Assembly: GCA_018623195.1 (NCBI GenBank)
Contig: JAAZVY010000003.1
Coordinates: forward strand, 19,380 to 83,379
DNA: 64,000 bases
Direction: 5' to 3'
DNA from: Flavobacteriaceae bacterium
Lineage (GTDB): Bacteria; Bacteroidota; Bacteroidia; Flavobacteriales; Flavobacteriaceae
Position 1 is the first letter of the stretch. Every line of letters starts with the position of its first letter. This document shows, in pieces, positions 19,060 through 29,690 of this stretch. A program made the translations under genes and the position numbers. The notes under the pieces are model-generated. The model was not told the DNA's origin. It did not search any database and saw only the letters and a program-made list of their open reading frames with translations.

Positions 19060-20338
19060 GAGAGGCTTCGAACTCGAATACCGATCGAACAATTATTTCA
19101 ATACACTCATCAATCTGCTCTTTGGTCATCACCAGCGGAGGAGCAAATCGAATGATATTACCGTGCGTAGGTTTCGCTAATAAGCCATTATCTCTAAGGG
19201 TTAAGCAAAGATTCCAAGCAGTTTCGCTTTCTTCTGTATCGTTGATAACAATCGCATTCAGGAGTCCCTTTCCGCGAACTAAACTCACTAGGCTACAGTC
19301 GCCTAGTTTCGAACGTAGCTCATTTCTGAAATATTCTCCTAGTTCAAAGGCATTTTCTGCTAATCGTTCGTTCTTAATCACCTCTAGAGCAGCAATACTA
19401 ACCGCAGCTGCTACTGGATTACCACCGAAGGTACTCCCATGCGAGCCTGGAGTAATTACTTGCATCACATCGTCATTAGCTAAAACCGCTGAAATCGGAT
19501 ATGCTCCACCTGAAATTGCTTTTCCAAGAATTAAAATGTCCGGTTTTACCTCAGGGGTACCACTACAGTGCTTATCTGCACATTGGCAATTACCACAGGT
19601 CGCCAGAAGTCTTCCTGTTCTAGCAATACCGGTTTGAACCTCATCGGCTAAAAGGAGTACTCCATGTGCTTTGCAAAGGGCTGAAACCTTAGCAAGGTAT
19701 CCTTCATCGGGTACCATCACCCCAGCTTCGCCTTGAATGGGTTCTACTAGAAACCCTGCAATATTTGAGTGCGCCTTAAGAACCTCTTCTAAAGCATCCG
19801 CATCGTTATAAGGGATTTTTATAAAACCACTAGTGTAAGGTCCAAAACCTTGACGAGCTGTTTCATCCGAAGAGAACGAAATGATCGTGGTGGTTCTACC
19901 ATGAAAGTTTTGATCACAGACAACAATTTGAGCCTGATCTTCGGGCAAACCCTTCACCTTATAGGCCCAACGTCTTGCAATCTTTAATGCAGTCTCGACA
20001 GCCTCAGCACCTGTGTTCATCGGGAGAACCTTGTCGAAGTGAAACGTTTCTGTTAGGTATTTCTCCATCCGACCCAGTTGATCATTGTAGAAAGCTCGTG
20101 AAGTCAGTGTTAATTGTTTCGATTGTTCAATAAGTGCATCAATAATATCCGGATGACAATGCCCCTGATTTACCGCTGAATAAGCCGATAAAAAGTCGAA
20201 ATACTTCTTACCCTCAATATCCCACAAGTAAACTCCCTCTCCTTTTGCTAATACCACAGGAAGCGGATGATAATTATGCGCACCATATTTATTTTCTAAA
20301 GCGATAGCTTCTTCAGAACTGCGAATCGAATCAATCAT
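19049..20338 (-). CDS. rocD: Ornithine--oxo-acid transaminase, with Cys-rich insertion
   Basis: [70 protein letters not shown]; start refined to MIDSIRSS. Confidence 0.94.
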   Translation of the reverse strand: MIDSIRSSEEAIALENKYGAHNYHPLPVVLAKGEGVYLWDIEGKKYFDFLSAYSAVNQGHCHPDIIDALIEQSKQLTLTSRAFYNDQLGRMEKYLTETFHFDKVLPMNTGAEAVETALKIARRWAYKVKGLPEDQAQIVVCDQNFHGRTTTIISFSSDETARQGFGPYTSGFIKIPYNDADALEEVLKAHSNIAGFLVEPIQGEAGVMVPDEGYLAKVSALCKAHGVLLLADEVQTGIARTGRLLATCGNCQCADKHCSGTPEVKPDILILGKAISGGAYPISAVLANDDVMQVITPGSHGSTFGGNPVAAAVSIAALEVIKNERLAENAFELGEYFRNELRSKLGDCSLVSLVRGKGLLNAIVINDTEESETAWNLCLTLRDNGLLAKPTHGNIIRFAPPLVMTKEQIDECIEIIVRSVFEFEASLNL

Positions 20339-20404
20339 ACTTATTTTTTTAAAGCCCTTCAAAGTTCGACAATACAATCCGCATAACCAATTACCTTTGC
20401 AGTT

Positions 20405-21811
20405 ATGAGCAGAAAACCGCAGAGAGTTCTTGAAGACTTAAAAATTCACACCCTAGGAGCGAAAGGAAAGGCAATAGGGAAAACGGAAGAAGGACGTGTT
20501 GTATTTATCCCATACGTGGCACCAGGTGATATCGTGGATGCACGCGTTGTAAAGAAGAGAAAAAATTATCTCGAAGCCGAAGCCATTTCGATTAAAAGTG
20601 AATCTGAGCAACGTGTTGAACCTAAGTGTGAGCATTTTACACGATGCGGCGGCTGTAAGTGGCAACACCTTAAATATGATCAGCAACTGGTCTACAAACA
20701 AAATGAGGTATTAGAAAATCTCAAGCGAATTGGAGAAATCATCCCCGAACGCATCGAGCCAATATTACCCTCTGAGACCATCTATCACTATCGCAACAAA
20801 ATGGAATTTTCATTTTCAGATAGTCGATGGATTGAAAAAGAAGAAATCGAGAGTGGGGAGATTTTTGACCGTAGAGGCCTAGGTTTTCATAAGCCAGGGA
20901 TGTGGGATAAAATTATCGATCTCAATCACTGCTATCTGCAAGGAGAACCCTCTGACCGCATACGCAAGTTTTGCAAAGAAGAAGGAATTCGTCAAGAGCT
21001 TGAATTTTTCAACCCACGCAACCGCACGGGTGCGCTTCGCACCTTGATGATTAGAAATACCTTGGCTGGGGACCTAATGGTTCTTATTCAATTTTATGAG
21101 GCCTCTAAAGATCAGATAGAAAGCTATCTTTCTGCGATTGCTAGCGAGTTTCCTGAAATCACTTCACTCCTATATGTGATCAACCAAAAAGGGAATGATA
21201 CGCTGTACGATCAGGATATTATTGTTTTTAAAGGCAAAGATCACATAGAGGAAACCATGGAGTCTTTGAGATTTAAAGTCGATGCCAAGTCGTTTTATCA
21301 AACCAATAGTGCACAAGCGCTTCGTTTGTATGAAGTAGCTAGAGATTTTGCTGATCTAAGTGGTGATGAACTGGTTTATGATTTATATACAGGCACCGGT
21401 ACCATTGCTCAATTTATTGCTCAAAAGGCAAAATATGTAGTGGGTGTTGAGGCCGTACCTGAAGCTATTGAAAAAGCGAAGGAAAACGCGGTAATTAACA
21501 ATATCGGCAATGTAACTTTTGAGGTCGGAGACATGAAAAATGTGTTTAACGACAAATTCGTTGAAAGGCACGGTAAAGCAGATATCGTTATCACAGACCC
21601 CCCAAGGGATGGAATGCATGGCGATGTGGTAGCCCAACTTCTGAAACTCGCCCCGAAAAAGATTGTCTATGTAAGTTGTAATTCAGCAACGCAAGCAAGA
21701 GATTTAAAACTCCTATCTGAGGAGTATCGCGTAGTTCGTTCAAGAGCAGTAGATTTGTTTCCTCAGACGCACCACATTGAAAACGTAGTGTTATTGATTA
21801 AAAACGAATAA
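20405..21811 (+). CDS. rlmD: 23S rRNA (uracil-5-)-methyltransferase RumA/RlmD family
   Basis: [54 protein letters not shown]. Confidence 0.94.
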   Translation: MSRKPQRVLEDLKIHTLGAKGKAIGKTEEGRVVFIPYVAPGDIVDARVVKKRKNYLEAEAISIKSESEQRVEPKCEHFTRCGGCKWQHLKYDQQLVYKQNEVLENLKRIGEIIPERIEPILPSETIYHYRNKMEFSFSDSRWIEKEEIESGEIFDRRGLGFHKPGMWDKIIDLNHCYLQGEPSDRIRKFCKEEGIRQELEFFNPRNRTGALRTLMIRNTLAGDLMVLIQFYEASKDQIESYLSAIASEFPEITSLLYVINQKGNDTLYDQDIIVFKGKDHIEETMESLRFKVDAKSFYQTNSAQALRLYEVARDFADLSGDELVYDLYTGTGTIAQFIAQKAKYVVGVEAVPEAIEKAKENAVINNIGNVTFEVGDMKNVFNDKFVERHGKADIVITDPPRDGMHGDVVAQLLKLAPKKIVYVSCNSATQARDLKLLSEEYRVVRSRAVDLFPQTHHIENVVLLIKNE

Positions 21812-22293
21812 TGAAGTTACCAACCTACATCCTTGCGCTTGCAACGCTTCTTATATTCTCAAGTTGTGAAAAGGACGATGTATGTGTTGAAAATGACTCT
21901 GTTTACGTCAATCTAGTTTTCTACAGTGCCGAGGATGGCAGCACTGCTAAATCGGTATCGGGCTTTAGCCTTCTAGATTTGAATGGAGACATCGTTCAAA
22001 ATTATGACAACACAACGGTTGCATCAATTGCACTAGTGCTGCCTACCAATCAAAGTAGTTACGATCTAATCTTACAGAAAAGAACCGAGGTAGATGGTTT
22101 GATCGTAAACACCAATGATACGCTGAACTTCAATTATACCCCTAAGGCTACTTATGTATCAAGAGCCTGTGGATATATTCGTACCTACACTGATTTAAGT
22201 ATTCATTCATCCAGTAATTGGATCAGTCAAGTGATTGTAAATACACCAGAAATCAATTCTAATAATGATGAGCATGTGGCGATCTTACATTAG
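21811..22293 (+). CDS. DUF6452-like lipoprotein
   Basis: LIFSSCEKDDVC lipobox; TYVSRACGYI motif; immediately after rlmD. Confidence 0.7.
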   Translation: MKLPTYILALATLLIFSSCEKDDVCVENDSVYVNLVFYSAEDGSTAKSVSGFSLLDLNGDIVQNYDNTTVASIALVLPTNQSSYDLILQKRTEVDGLIVNTNDTLNFNYTPKATYVSRACGYIRTYTDLSIHSSSNWISQVIVNTPEINSNNDEHVAILH

Positions 22294-22975
22294 TAAAATA
22301 GCGGTTTTCTGGATAATGGTCCTGGCTTCTGTTTCGATTTACGCTCAGAAAGAATACGGGATTAGGGCAGGAATTGATCTATCGAAATTAGTTCGATCTG
22401 AGCTTCAAGAAGGGTATACAGGTTTCGAAATTTTCGGTGATTTAACTTTTAGAGACAAAACAAAAATTGCCGTTGAAATCGGGTCAGAGTCTTTCGATAC
22501 GAAGGAATCCATAGACCAGAGCCTGCTCTACAGTTATAAGGTTTCAGGGGAATTCCTCAAATTAGGTCTAGACTGGGAGATTTATCAAAGAAAGCCCGGT
22601 GAGAAAAATCAAATCACCGCAGGTGCACGCTACGTAGTATCTTCTTTTGACACGAGTCAAGGAACAATCAACTTCTATGACACCGCATGGGTCGAGCGTT
22701 ACGGAGAATTTCCCAATTACAGTGTTGAAGGGCCTAACCACAAGGGTCTTTCGGCGAGTTATCTTGAAGGCGTACTCGGATTTAAAACCCATCTCACCAA
22801 ACAACTTTATTTAGGGGGAAGTTTTCGGATGGGATTTTTGGTTAGTCAGAAAGAACCTGAGAACTTCGATAATCTTTGGATCCCAGGATTTAACCGAGTT
22901 ACAGATGGAGCTAGATTCGGATTTAGCTACAATTATGGCCTTAGCTATTACTTGCCAGTAAAGAAAACTCGTTAA
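22265..22975 (+). CDS. DUF6048-like outer-membrane beta-barrel-type protein
   Basis: Signal peptide; YGIRAGIDLSKLVRSEL; ends in aromatic beta-strand pattern. Confidence 0.7.
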   Translation: MMSMWRSYISKIAVFWIMVLASVSIYAQKEYGIRAGIDLSKLVRSELQEGYTGFEIFGDLTFRDKTKIAVEIGSESFDTKESIDQSLLYSYKVSGEFLKLGLDWEIYQRKPGEKNQITAGARYVVSSFDTSQGTINFYDTAWVERYGEFPNYSVEGPNHKGLSASYLEGVLGFKTHLTKQLYLGGSFRMGFLVSQKEPENFDNLWIPGFNRVTDGARFGFSYNYGLSYYLPVKKTR

Positions 22976-24126
22976 GCTTTCGAGGCCTTTCTCGACCCCT
23001 GGTAAAGCTCATAGTTTACTAGGCGAGATTCTAGCTTTCCATTAAACATTTTAATCTTTCTAGAAGGACGAAGACCTACACTTTTCAAAGCCTCTATATT
23101 GGCGGTAATAAACCAAGCCTCGCACCCCTGGTATTCTTTTTTTAAGGTATCTCCTATTTTCCCATAGAAGACATCTGCATCAATGGGAAGTCGCTCACCA
23201 TAGGGCGGATTGAAAACAATATGCAACGGAACCTCTGAAGGGCGATCTGCAAAGAAGAAATCAGAACGAACTACAGAAATATATTCTTCTAGTCCCGTAT
23301 TTTCTATATTTTCTTGTGCCTTTCGCACCGCACTTGGAGCCTTATCAGAAGCGTAAATATGTCCTCTAAATTCTCTGACTTTAGACAGGCACGAATTGCG
23401 AATGACCTCAAATAGTTCAGCATCGAAGTTCCTCCAATTCATAAATGAAAAAATGGTTCGATTCAAACTAGGTGGAATATTACAAGCAATCATCGCTGCC
23501 TCAATCGCTAAAGTCCCACTTCCACACATGGGGTCATAAAAATAGGTTTTACCTTCCCATCCGCTATGAAGTAGCATACCTGCAGCTAATACTTCATTAA
23601 TCGGTGCAATATTTGTTTCAATACGATAACCTCTTTGATGTAAAGAGTTTCCTGAACTATCAAGAGAAATCGTCAGCTGATCCCCTTGTAAATGCAATTG
23701 AATGCGTATGTCAGGGTTTTCGGTAGTGACCGAAGGACGCTTGCCTTCTCTCTTAGAAAATTGATCAACAATAGCATCCTTAGCCTTTTGAGCAACAAAT
23801 AGAGAGTGATTGAAATGATCTGAAAAAAGCGTCACATCTATGATGAAGCTCTGCTCTGCCGAAAACCACTTCGACCAATCAATACGGTCAATGGCGCGAT
23901 ATAAATCGGTTTGATTTTTTACGGGAAAACGTCCGATAGGCATTAAAATTCTAAGAGCGGTTCTCAGCGAGAGATTCGCCTTGTACAAGAACCCTAGATC
24001 CCCTTCGAAAGAGACTGCGCGATTGATTGATTTGATGTTTTTAGCTCCGAGCTTTCTTAATTCTTTTTCTAAAAGGGGCTCAAAGCCGTAAAAGGTCTTT
24101 GCTAAAAAAGAGGTGTCTTGGTTCAT
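22972..24126 (-). CDS. THUMP-domain class I RNA methyltransferase (RlmL-like)
   Basis: GLEPLLEKEL-like N-term; DPMCGSGTLAIEAAMIACNIPP; FNPPYGERL. Confidence 0.93.
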   Translation of the reverse strand: MNQDTSFLAKTFYGFEPLLEKELRKLGAKNIKSINRAVSFEGDLGFLYKANLSLRTALRILMPIGRFPVKNQTDLYRAIDRIDWSKWFSAEQSFIIDVTLFSDHFNHSLFVAQKAKDAIVDQFSKREGKRPSVTTENPDIRIQLHLQGDQLTISLDSSGNSLHQRGYRIETNIAPINEVLAAGMLLHSGWEGKTYFYDPMCGSGTLAIEAAMIACNIPPSLNRTIFSFMNWRNFDAELFEVIRNSCLSKVREFRGHIYASDKAPSAVRKAQENIENTGLEEYISVVRSDFFFADRPSEVPLHIVFNPPYGERLPIDADVFYGKIGDTLKKEYQGCEAWFITANIEALKSVGLRPSRKIKMFNGKLESRLVNYELYQGSRKASKA

Positions 24127-24169
24127 TATACTGAATAAATGATGCGCTAAATTAGTCTATTTTTGCCCC

Positions 24170-24853
24170 ATGACACTAACCATAGGCATTCCACTAGTCG
24201 CTGTCATCCTTGGCGCATTAATCACTGAATTTGGTGCAAAAAAGGTATCAAAATTCAAACAACTCCTATTAGGATTTAGTGGATCATTCCTTCTCTCCAT
24301 TACACTGATCGAGCTATTGCCTAATTTGTTTGAGCTAGGGTTAGATCGTCGATTAATCTCACTAATCATTCTCGGGGGTATTTTACTGCAGATGATTTTA
24401 GAGAGTTTTTCTAAGGGTGCCGAGCACGGTCACGCTCATCTCAATGAGTCTGATGGGTTCTCAGGTTTTGCCCTAATCTTCTCCGCCCTATTTGTACATG
24501 CCTTCATTGAAGGTATACCACTAGATGGTGAAAAACACTTATTACTTGCGGTGAGCCTGCACAAGGTACCTATTGCAATGATTTTGTATACTCTTGCCCT
24601 AAAAGCCAATCTTTCAAAGATTCAGGCCTTTGGTGCGCTTATTTTATTTGGTTTAATCACACCGCTAGGTAGTCTAATTACCAATCTGGATTGGGTGCTT
24701 ACCTATACTCCCTACTTAAATGCATTGTCTGCGGGGATTTTTCTTCATGTAGGTGCGATCATTCTCTTTGAAAGTGAAAAAGGTCATCGCTTTAACCTGG
24801 CGAGAATCGTTATGGTTCTATTAGGAATGTTACTCGCTTATTTGATAGGCTGA
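24170..24853 (+). CDS. ZIP family metal transporter
   Basis: HAFIEGIPL, SLHKVPIAMILYTLAL, hydrophobic segments. Confidence 0.88.
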   Translation: MTLTIGIPLVAVILGALITEFGAKKVSKFKQLLLGFSGSFLLSITLIELLPNLFELGLDRRLISLIILGGILLQMILESFSKGAEHGHAHLNESDGFSGFALIFSALFVHAFIEGIPLDGEKHLLLAVSLHKVPIAMILYTLALKANLSKIQAFGALILFGLITPLGSLITNLDWVLTYTPYLNALSAGIFLHVGAIILFESEKGHRFNLARIVMVLLGMLLAYLIG

Positions 24854-26415
24854 TAGAGTCTAGTGGTATGATCCTCAAAAAGTGCAGGAGCCTCTACCAC
24901 TTTCTCAAAGTGAGTATCTAACCACTGAATATCTTCCTTATTCTTGGTATTGGTCAGTATATAATCAAACGAAGGGTTAGTTAATAGTACTTCACGCTTT
25001 TGAACCGTTTTAAAGGTTTGCTTTAATTGAATGGGAAAAGCGGGATCCATTCGCTGATAAACCAGCGTTTGAATTGAAGGTTGATTGATATATGGAGACA
25101 CTTTGACTACAGGCGATTCAAGACTTATTTGACCGAAGAGATATCCCCATAGAAACGATCCAAAAATCATCCAACTCAAAGCGGTTAGCAGCAATGATTG
25201 ATGTAGTGATCTTGCTTTTAAAGTAAGAACGATAAGGAGACTGCTAATGGGTAAGATTAAAATGAAAAATGCCAAATTCTTATACAAAAACAAGCTTCTG
25301 TGAGTAGCCAGCCCCAGGTAAGCACCTATGGTCAGTACAATACCGAGTATAGTCAATACCCAAAGCCCCCCTTTTAAGGCTTTTGAATTCTGATTAGATA
25401 CCAATTCAGAAAAGTAAAAACCTAAAACTACCGTCATAAAGCCGAAAGCAGGCATCGGGTAATTCGGAAGTTTAGTACTCGAAAAACTAAAGAAAATAAG
25501 CACTGCTATAGCGACCGAAAAACAGAGCGTTAACCAATTCGAGCGTTGTCGCAGGTGAAAAGCCTTGATCAGTGCAGAAATAAGCCAAACTCCAAAAGGT
25601 AAAAGACCAGCAATAACCAGCAGTGGAGTAATTATAAAGGGCCCACCATGTCCCTCTTTTTGATCACTGAAACGGTTAAGATTATGATCTAAAAAGAAGC
25701 CTTCAGTAAAAACACCTTCTGTAGCAATATGTGCCATATAATACCACGGAGCAGCGATGGCCAAAGAAATGAATACTCCAACAAAAGGCTGGTATGTGAA
25801 TAGTTTAGACCATTGTTGGGTGAGTGTAAAGTACAAGGCAGCCGATAAGAGTACGATCACTGCAGCAATAGGACCCTTTGCTAACAAACCAAGGCCAATC
25901 GCAATATAGGCCATCCATAACTGAGCTTTTGAAGACTCCTTTTCAAAGCGATAAAAGGATATAATTGCCCAAGTCACCGCAAAAATCAGGTAAGGATCGG
26001 GAACTGCCATGTGAAATTCGTGAGCAAATAACAACGAACTGACAAAGGTTAGCCCCGAATAAATTGCGGATTTATTACCAAGCTCTTTCGCTGTTTGCTT
26101 GACAATAAGGTAGAAGGTCAATGCGCCAAAGACCGCTGAAAAAAACCGTGCTCCGAAAGGACCAACACCAAAAACGAGATACCCCAAAGCCATAAAAAAG
26201 TAGTGCAAGGGGGGCTTGTCGGTTCGAATAACGTCATTGAAAGTCGGGTAAAACCAACGACCGGTCACGAGCATTTCGCGAGCGGCCTCACTGTTTTTTG
26301 CTTCGTCAAGAATATTTATCGAATAACTCCAATTGAATTGTATAAAAACAAGAAAAGCGATAAGGCTAAAAATAAGCCACGGATATTTTCTAAGTAAGGA
26401 GGTTATTTGACTCAT
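24838..26415 (-). CDS. Glycosyltransferase family 39 (ArnT-like) membrane protein
   Basis: ILDEAKNSEAAREMLVTGRWFYPTFNDVIRTDKPPLHYFFMALGYLVFGVGPFGARF. Confidence 0.9.
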   Translation of the reverse strand: MSQITSLLRKYPWLIFSLIAFLVFIQFNWSYSINILDEAKNSEAAREMLVTGRWFYPTFNDVIRTDKPPLHYFFMALGYLVFGVGPFGARFFSAVFGALTFYLIVKQTAKELGNKSAIYSGLTFVSSLLFAHEFHMAVPDPYLIFAVTWAIISFYRFEKESSKAQLWMAYIAIGLGLLAKGPIAAVIVLLSAALYFTLTQQWSKLFTYQPFVGVFISLAIAAPWYYMAHIATEGVFTEGFFLDHNLNRFSDQKEGHGGPFIITPLLVIAGLLPFGVWLISALIKAFHLRQRSNWLTLCFSVAIAVLIFFSFSSTKLPNYPMPAFGFMTVVLGFYFSELVSNQNSKALKGGLWVLTILGIVLTIGAYLGLATHRSLFLYKNLAFFILILPISSLLIVLTLKARSLHQSLLLTALSWMIFGSFLWGYLFGQISLESPVVKVSPYINQPSIQTLVYQRMDPAFPIQLKQTFKTVQKREVLLTNPSFDYILTNTKNKEDIQWLDTHFEKVVEAPALFEDHTTRLYQPIK

Positions 26416-27041
26416 TGCTTTCTGCGCTTTTCAAACCAAGGCCTTGGATACCGATTGACTAAATAAAGACTAATTGAAGTAGACCATAAACCGAATAACA
26501 TTCCGACATAGATATCCATAAACCAATGTTGACCAATATAGACCCTTGATAAGCCAACCATGATAGCTAAAAATAACCAGAGATACGCTATTGCCCTTCT
26601 ACTCACATGGCTAAGAAAAGTTGCAAAGAAAAATGCTGTAGCAGTATGACCCGAAGGAAAACTATTCAATTTTCGAATAGAAACTCCTTCGATCCAATCA
26701 AAGGAACTTTCTAATCCGATTTGCTGATAATACAGAAAGGGCCTTTCAAATCCGTGTGCAATCCATTGTTTAAAAATGTGTACGAAAATAACGTGCAGAA
26801 CAAACCCTAAAACAAAGGCGTAAACCCATTTATAATTTTTGAACCAATACAACCAAAAGAGTATAAGAACTGCAAAAGTCGCATCGCCTAACCAGGTAAT
26901 TGTAGTAAACCAATCGTTTAAAAAAGGAGAATGCCAATCGTTTATTCTTTCAAACAGCCATCCTCTTCGGTAAAAAACACCCGGAAACCCAATAAAAACA
27001 AGCACTAGATAAGGAAATAAGCGCTTCAGGTATAGATTCAT
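26412..27041 (-). CDS. PAP2-family phosphatase
   Basis: LNSFPSGHTATAFFFATFLSH; LSRVYIGQHWFMDIYVG. Confidence 0.92.
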   Translation of the reverse strand: MNLYLKRLFPYLVLVFIGFPGVFYRRGWLFERINDWHSPFLNDWFTTITWLGDATFAVLILFWLYWFKNYKWVYAFVLGFVLHVIFVHIFKQWIAHGFERPFLYYQQIGLESSFDWIEGVSIRKLNSFPSGHTATAFFFATFLSHVSRRAIAYLWLFLAIMVGLSRVYIGQHWFMDIYVGMLFGLWSTSISLYLVNRYPRPWFEKRRKQ

Positions 27042-27060
27042 TGCTGTACTTTTGATTAGA

Positions 27061-27068
27061 CAAAATTA
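27061..27068 (-). promoter_or_regulatory. Putative -7 element for PAP2 gene (TAATTTTG)
   Basis: Minus strand TAATTTTG, with TTTG (27092-27095) 23 nt upstream. Confidence 0.5.
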
Positions 27069-27082
27069 AGCATTAAGTAGAC

Positions 27083-27113
27083 TTTGGCTGACAAAGGCTT
27101 ATAACTATCTTTG
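27083..27113 (+). promoter_or_regulatory. Bacteroidetes-type promoter for thrS-infC-rpmI-rplT
   Basis: TTTG-N19-TATCTTTG, exact match to TTTG / TAnnTTTG. Confidence 0.75.
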
Positions 27114-27135
27114 CGACCTAATTAGAGTAAGAAAC

Positions 27136-29079
27136 ATGATTAAGGTAACCCTACCCGATGGCGCGGTAAAAGAAGTATCGAAAGGAACCACTCCTTTTGA
27201 GGTAGCTCAATCGATAAGCGAAGGACTTGCTAGAAATGTGATATCTGCAAGTTACAATCAGAAAACCATTGAGACCAGTACTCCACTAGAAACCGACGGT
27301 ACACTTACCTTATACACTTGGAATGATGAGGAAGGTAAGAAAGCTTTTTGGCACTCAAGTGCTCACCTCCTTGCTCAGGCCATCGAACAATTATATCCAG
27401 GGGTTAACTTAACCATTGGTCCTGCGATCGAACAGGGCTTTTATTACGATATTGATTTTAAAGAGCACGCTATTAGCGAAAAGGATTTTGCAGCGATCGA
27501 AAAAAGAGCTCTTGAAATTGCTAGAGAAAAGCACGAATTCAAAATGCGTTCAGTTTCAAAAGCTGATGCGCTTGACTTTTATAAAACCCAAGACAATCCG
27601 TTCAAAGTAGAACTTATTGAGAATCTAACCGACGGAGATATCACCTTTTGTGACCACAGTGATTTTACCGATTTATGCCGTGGAGGACACCTTCCCAACA
27701 CCGGTTTTATCAAGGCATTCAAATTACTGAGTATCGCAGGTGCTTATTGGAGAGGTGATGAAAATAAGCCTCAGTTAACTAGGGTTTACGGAATCTCATT
27801 TCCAAAACAGAAGGAACTTACTGAGTATCTCGAACGTATTGAAGAGGCTAAGAAAAGAGATCACAGAAAGCTTGGTAAGGAGTTAGAATTATTCACGTTT
27901 TCACCAAAGGTGGGGCAAGGACTTCCTCTCTGGCTACCTAAAGGTGCAGCACTTCGAGAGCGTTTAGAAACTTTCTTAAAAAAGGCCCAAAAAGAGGCGG
28001 GTTACGAAATGGTCGTTACCCCTCATATCGGTCAAAAAGAGCTTTATGTAACTTCAGGCCACTATGCAAAATACGGTGAAGACAGCTTTCAGCCGATTCA
28101 TACTCCAAAAGAAGATGAAGAGTTCTTACTCAAACCTATGAACTGCCCTCATCACTGTGAAATTTATAAGCATAGTCCTTCGAGTTATAAAGACCTACCC
28201 AAGCGATTTGCTGAGTTTGGAACCGTTTACCGCTATGAACAAAGTGGTGAATTACACGGTCTGACAAGAGTTCGTGGATTTACTCAAGATGATGCACACA
28301 TTTTCTGTACTCAAGATCAATTATTAGGAGAATTTGAAAACGTCATTGACTTAACCCTTTATGTTCTTGGATCTTTAGGATTTGAAGATTTTACCGCTCA
28401 AGTATCGGTAAGAGACCCTGAAAAACCAGAAAAATATATCGGTGAAGTTGCTAATTGGGAAAAGGCTGAACAAGCTATCATTACAGCAGCTAAGAATAAA
28501 GGACTTACTTATGTCATCGAAGAAGGAGAGGCTGCCTTCTACGGGCCAAAACTCGATTTCATGATTAAAGATGCTTTGGGACGAAAGTGGCAATTGGGTA
28601 CTATCCAAGTAGATTACAACCTTCCAGAGCGATTCGATCTACAATACAAAGGAAGCGATAACGAAAATCACCGTCCTGTGATGATTCATCGTGCACCTTT
28701 TGGAAGTCTAGAGAGATTCATCGCGCTACTACTTGAACATACCGGTGGTAATTTCCCATTGTGGTTAATACCGGTTCAAGCTATTGTTCTGCCTATCAGT
28801 GAGAAACACGAAAAATATGCAGAAAAAGTTTTAAAATCATTAGAAAATCACGAAATTCGCGGCCTTATCGATGCCCGTAATGAAACCGTAGGTAAGAAAA
28901 TACGCGAGGCTGAGATGAAAAAAGTGCCTTTAATGATTGTTGTTGGTGAGCAAGAAGAAAATGCGAACCAAATAAGCGTTAGAAAGCACGGTGGTGAGAG
29001 TCTAGGATCTATGGATATCGAAAACTTTGCCAAAATAATTAACGAAGAAATTAAGCAGACGCTTAAATCTTTTAAATAG
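27136..29079 (+). CDS. thrS: Threonyl-tRNA synthetase
   Basis: FWHSSAHLLAQAIEQLYPGVNLTIGPAIEQGFYYDID; MNCPHHCEIYKH; TGD/TRVRGFTQDDAHIFC. Confidence 0.98.
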   Translation: MIKVTLPDGAVKEVSKGTTPFEVAQSISEGLARNVISASYNQKTIETSTPLETDGTLTLYTWNDEEGKKAFWHSSAHLLAQAIEQLYPGVNLTIGPAIEQGFYYDIDFKEHAISEKDFAAIEKRALEIAREKHEFKMRSVSKADALDFYKTQDNPFKVELIENLTDGDITFCDHSDFTDLCRGGHLPNTGFIKAFKLLSIAGAYWRGDENKPQLTRVYGISFPKQKELTEYLERIEEAKKRDHRKLGKELELFTFSPKVGQGLPLWLPKGAALRERLETFLKKAQKEAGYEMVVTPHIGQKELYVTSGHYAKYGEDSFQPIHTPKEDEEFLLKPMNCPHHCEIYKHSPSSYKDLPKRFAEFGTVYRYEQSGELHGLTRVRGFTQDDAHIFCTQDQLLGEFENVIDLTLYVLGSLGFEDFTAQVSVRDPEKPEKYIGEVANWEKAEQAIITAAKNKGLTYVIEEGEAAFYGPKLDFMIKDALGRKWQLGTIQVDYNLPERFDLQYKGSDNENHRPVMIHRAPFGSLERFIALLLEHTGGNFPLWLIPVQAIVLPISEKHEKYAEKVLKSLENHEIRGLIDARNETVGKKIREAEMKKVPLMIVVGEQEENANQISVRKHGGESLGSMDIENFAKIINEEIKQTLKSFK

Positions 29080-29103
29080 AAGTTGAACTAAAATTTTAGC
29101 GCC

Positions 29104-29664
29104 ATAGCAATACGCAGAAAACGCACTAAACCCCAGGGTCGAAGAGAAATTTCGAATCCGCACAAGATCAATCAGGAAATTACTGCTAGAGAAGTGCGCC
29201 TGGTAGGAGACAATGTTGAAATAGGCATCTACCCTATTTCTAAGGCATTAAACGTTGCACAAGATCTAGAGTTAGATCTTGTTGAGATTTCTCCTAAAGC
29301 AGACCCACCAGTTTGTAAGGTTATCGATTACAAAAAGTTTCTTTACGAACAAAAGAAACGAGAAAAAGCGATTAAAGCGAATGCAACTAAGGTGGTAATT
29401 AAAGAAATCAGATTCGGCCCACAAACCGATGAACATGATTTTGAGTTCAAGAAAAGACATGCTGAGAAATTCTTAAAAGAAGGCGCTAAGCTGAAAGCTT
29501 TTGTATTCTTCAAAGGACGATCGATTGTCTACAAAGACCAAGGTGAAATTTTACTACTCAAGCTAGCTCAAGAGTTAGAAGAGTTCGGTAAAGTAGAACA
29601 AATGCCACAGTTAGAAGGTAAGCGTATGACCATGTTCATCGCGCCTAAAGTGGTAAAAAAATAA
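29104..29664 (+). CDS. infC: Translation initiation factor IF-3, probable ATA start
   Basis: ORF-track start 29194 (GTG) is internal; in-frame upstream codons read (M)AIRRKRTKPQGRREISNPHKINQEITAREVRLVGDNVEIG..., no ATG/GTG/TTG before the in-frame stop at 29089. Confidence 0.9.
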   Translation: MAIRRKRTKPQGRREISNPHKINQEITAREVRLVGDNVEIGIYPISKALNVAQDLELDLVEISPKADPPVCKVIDYKKFLYEQKKREKAIKANATKVVIKEIRFGPQTDEHDFEFKKRHAEKFLKEGAKLKAFVFFKGRSIVYKDQGEILLLKLAQELEEFGKVEQMPQLEGKRMTMFIAPKVVKK

Positions 29665-29690
29665 GTAGCGGGTAATTAAATTATAGGATC

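Noticed and set aside
19122-19637. 171-aa ORF antisense to rocD
   Set aside because: Shadow of a well-conserved aminotransferase frame; no family resemblance or promoter.
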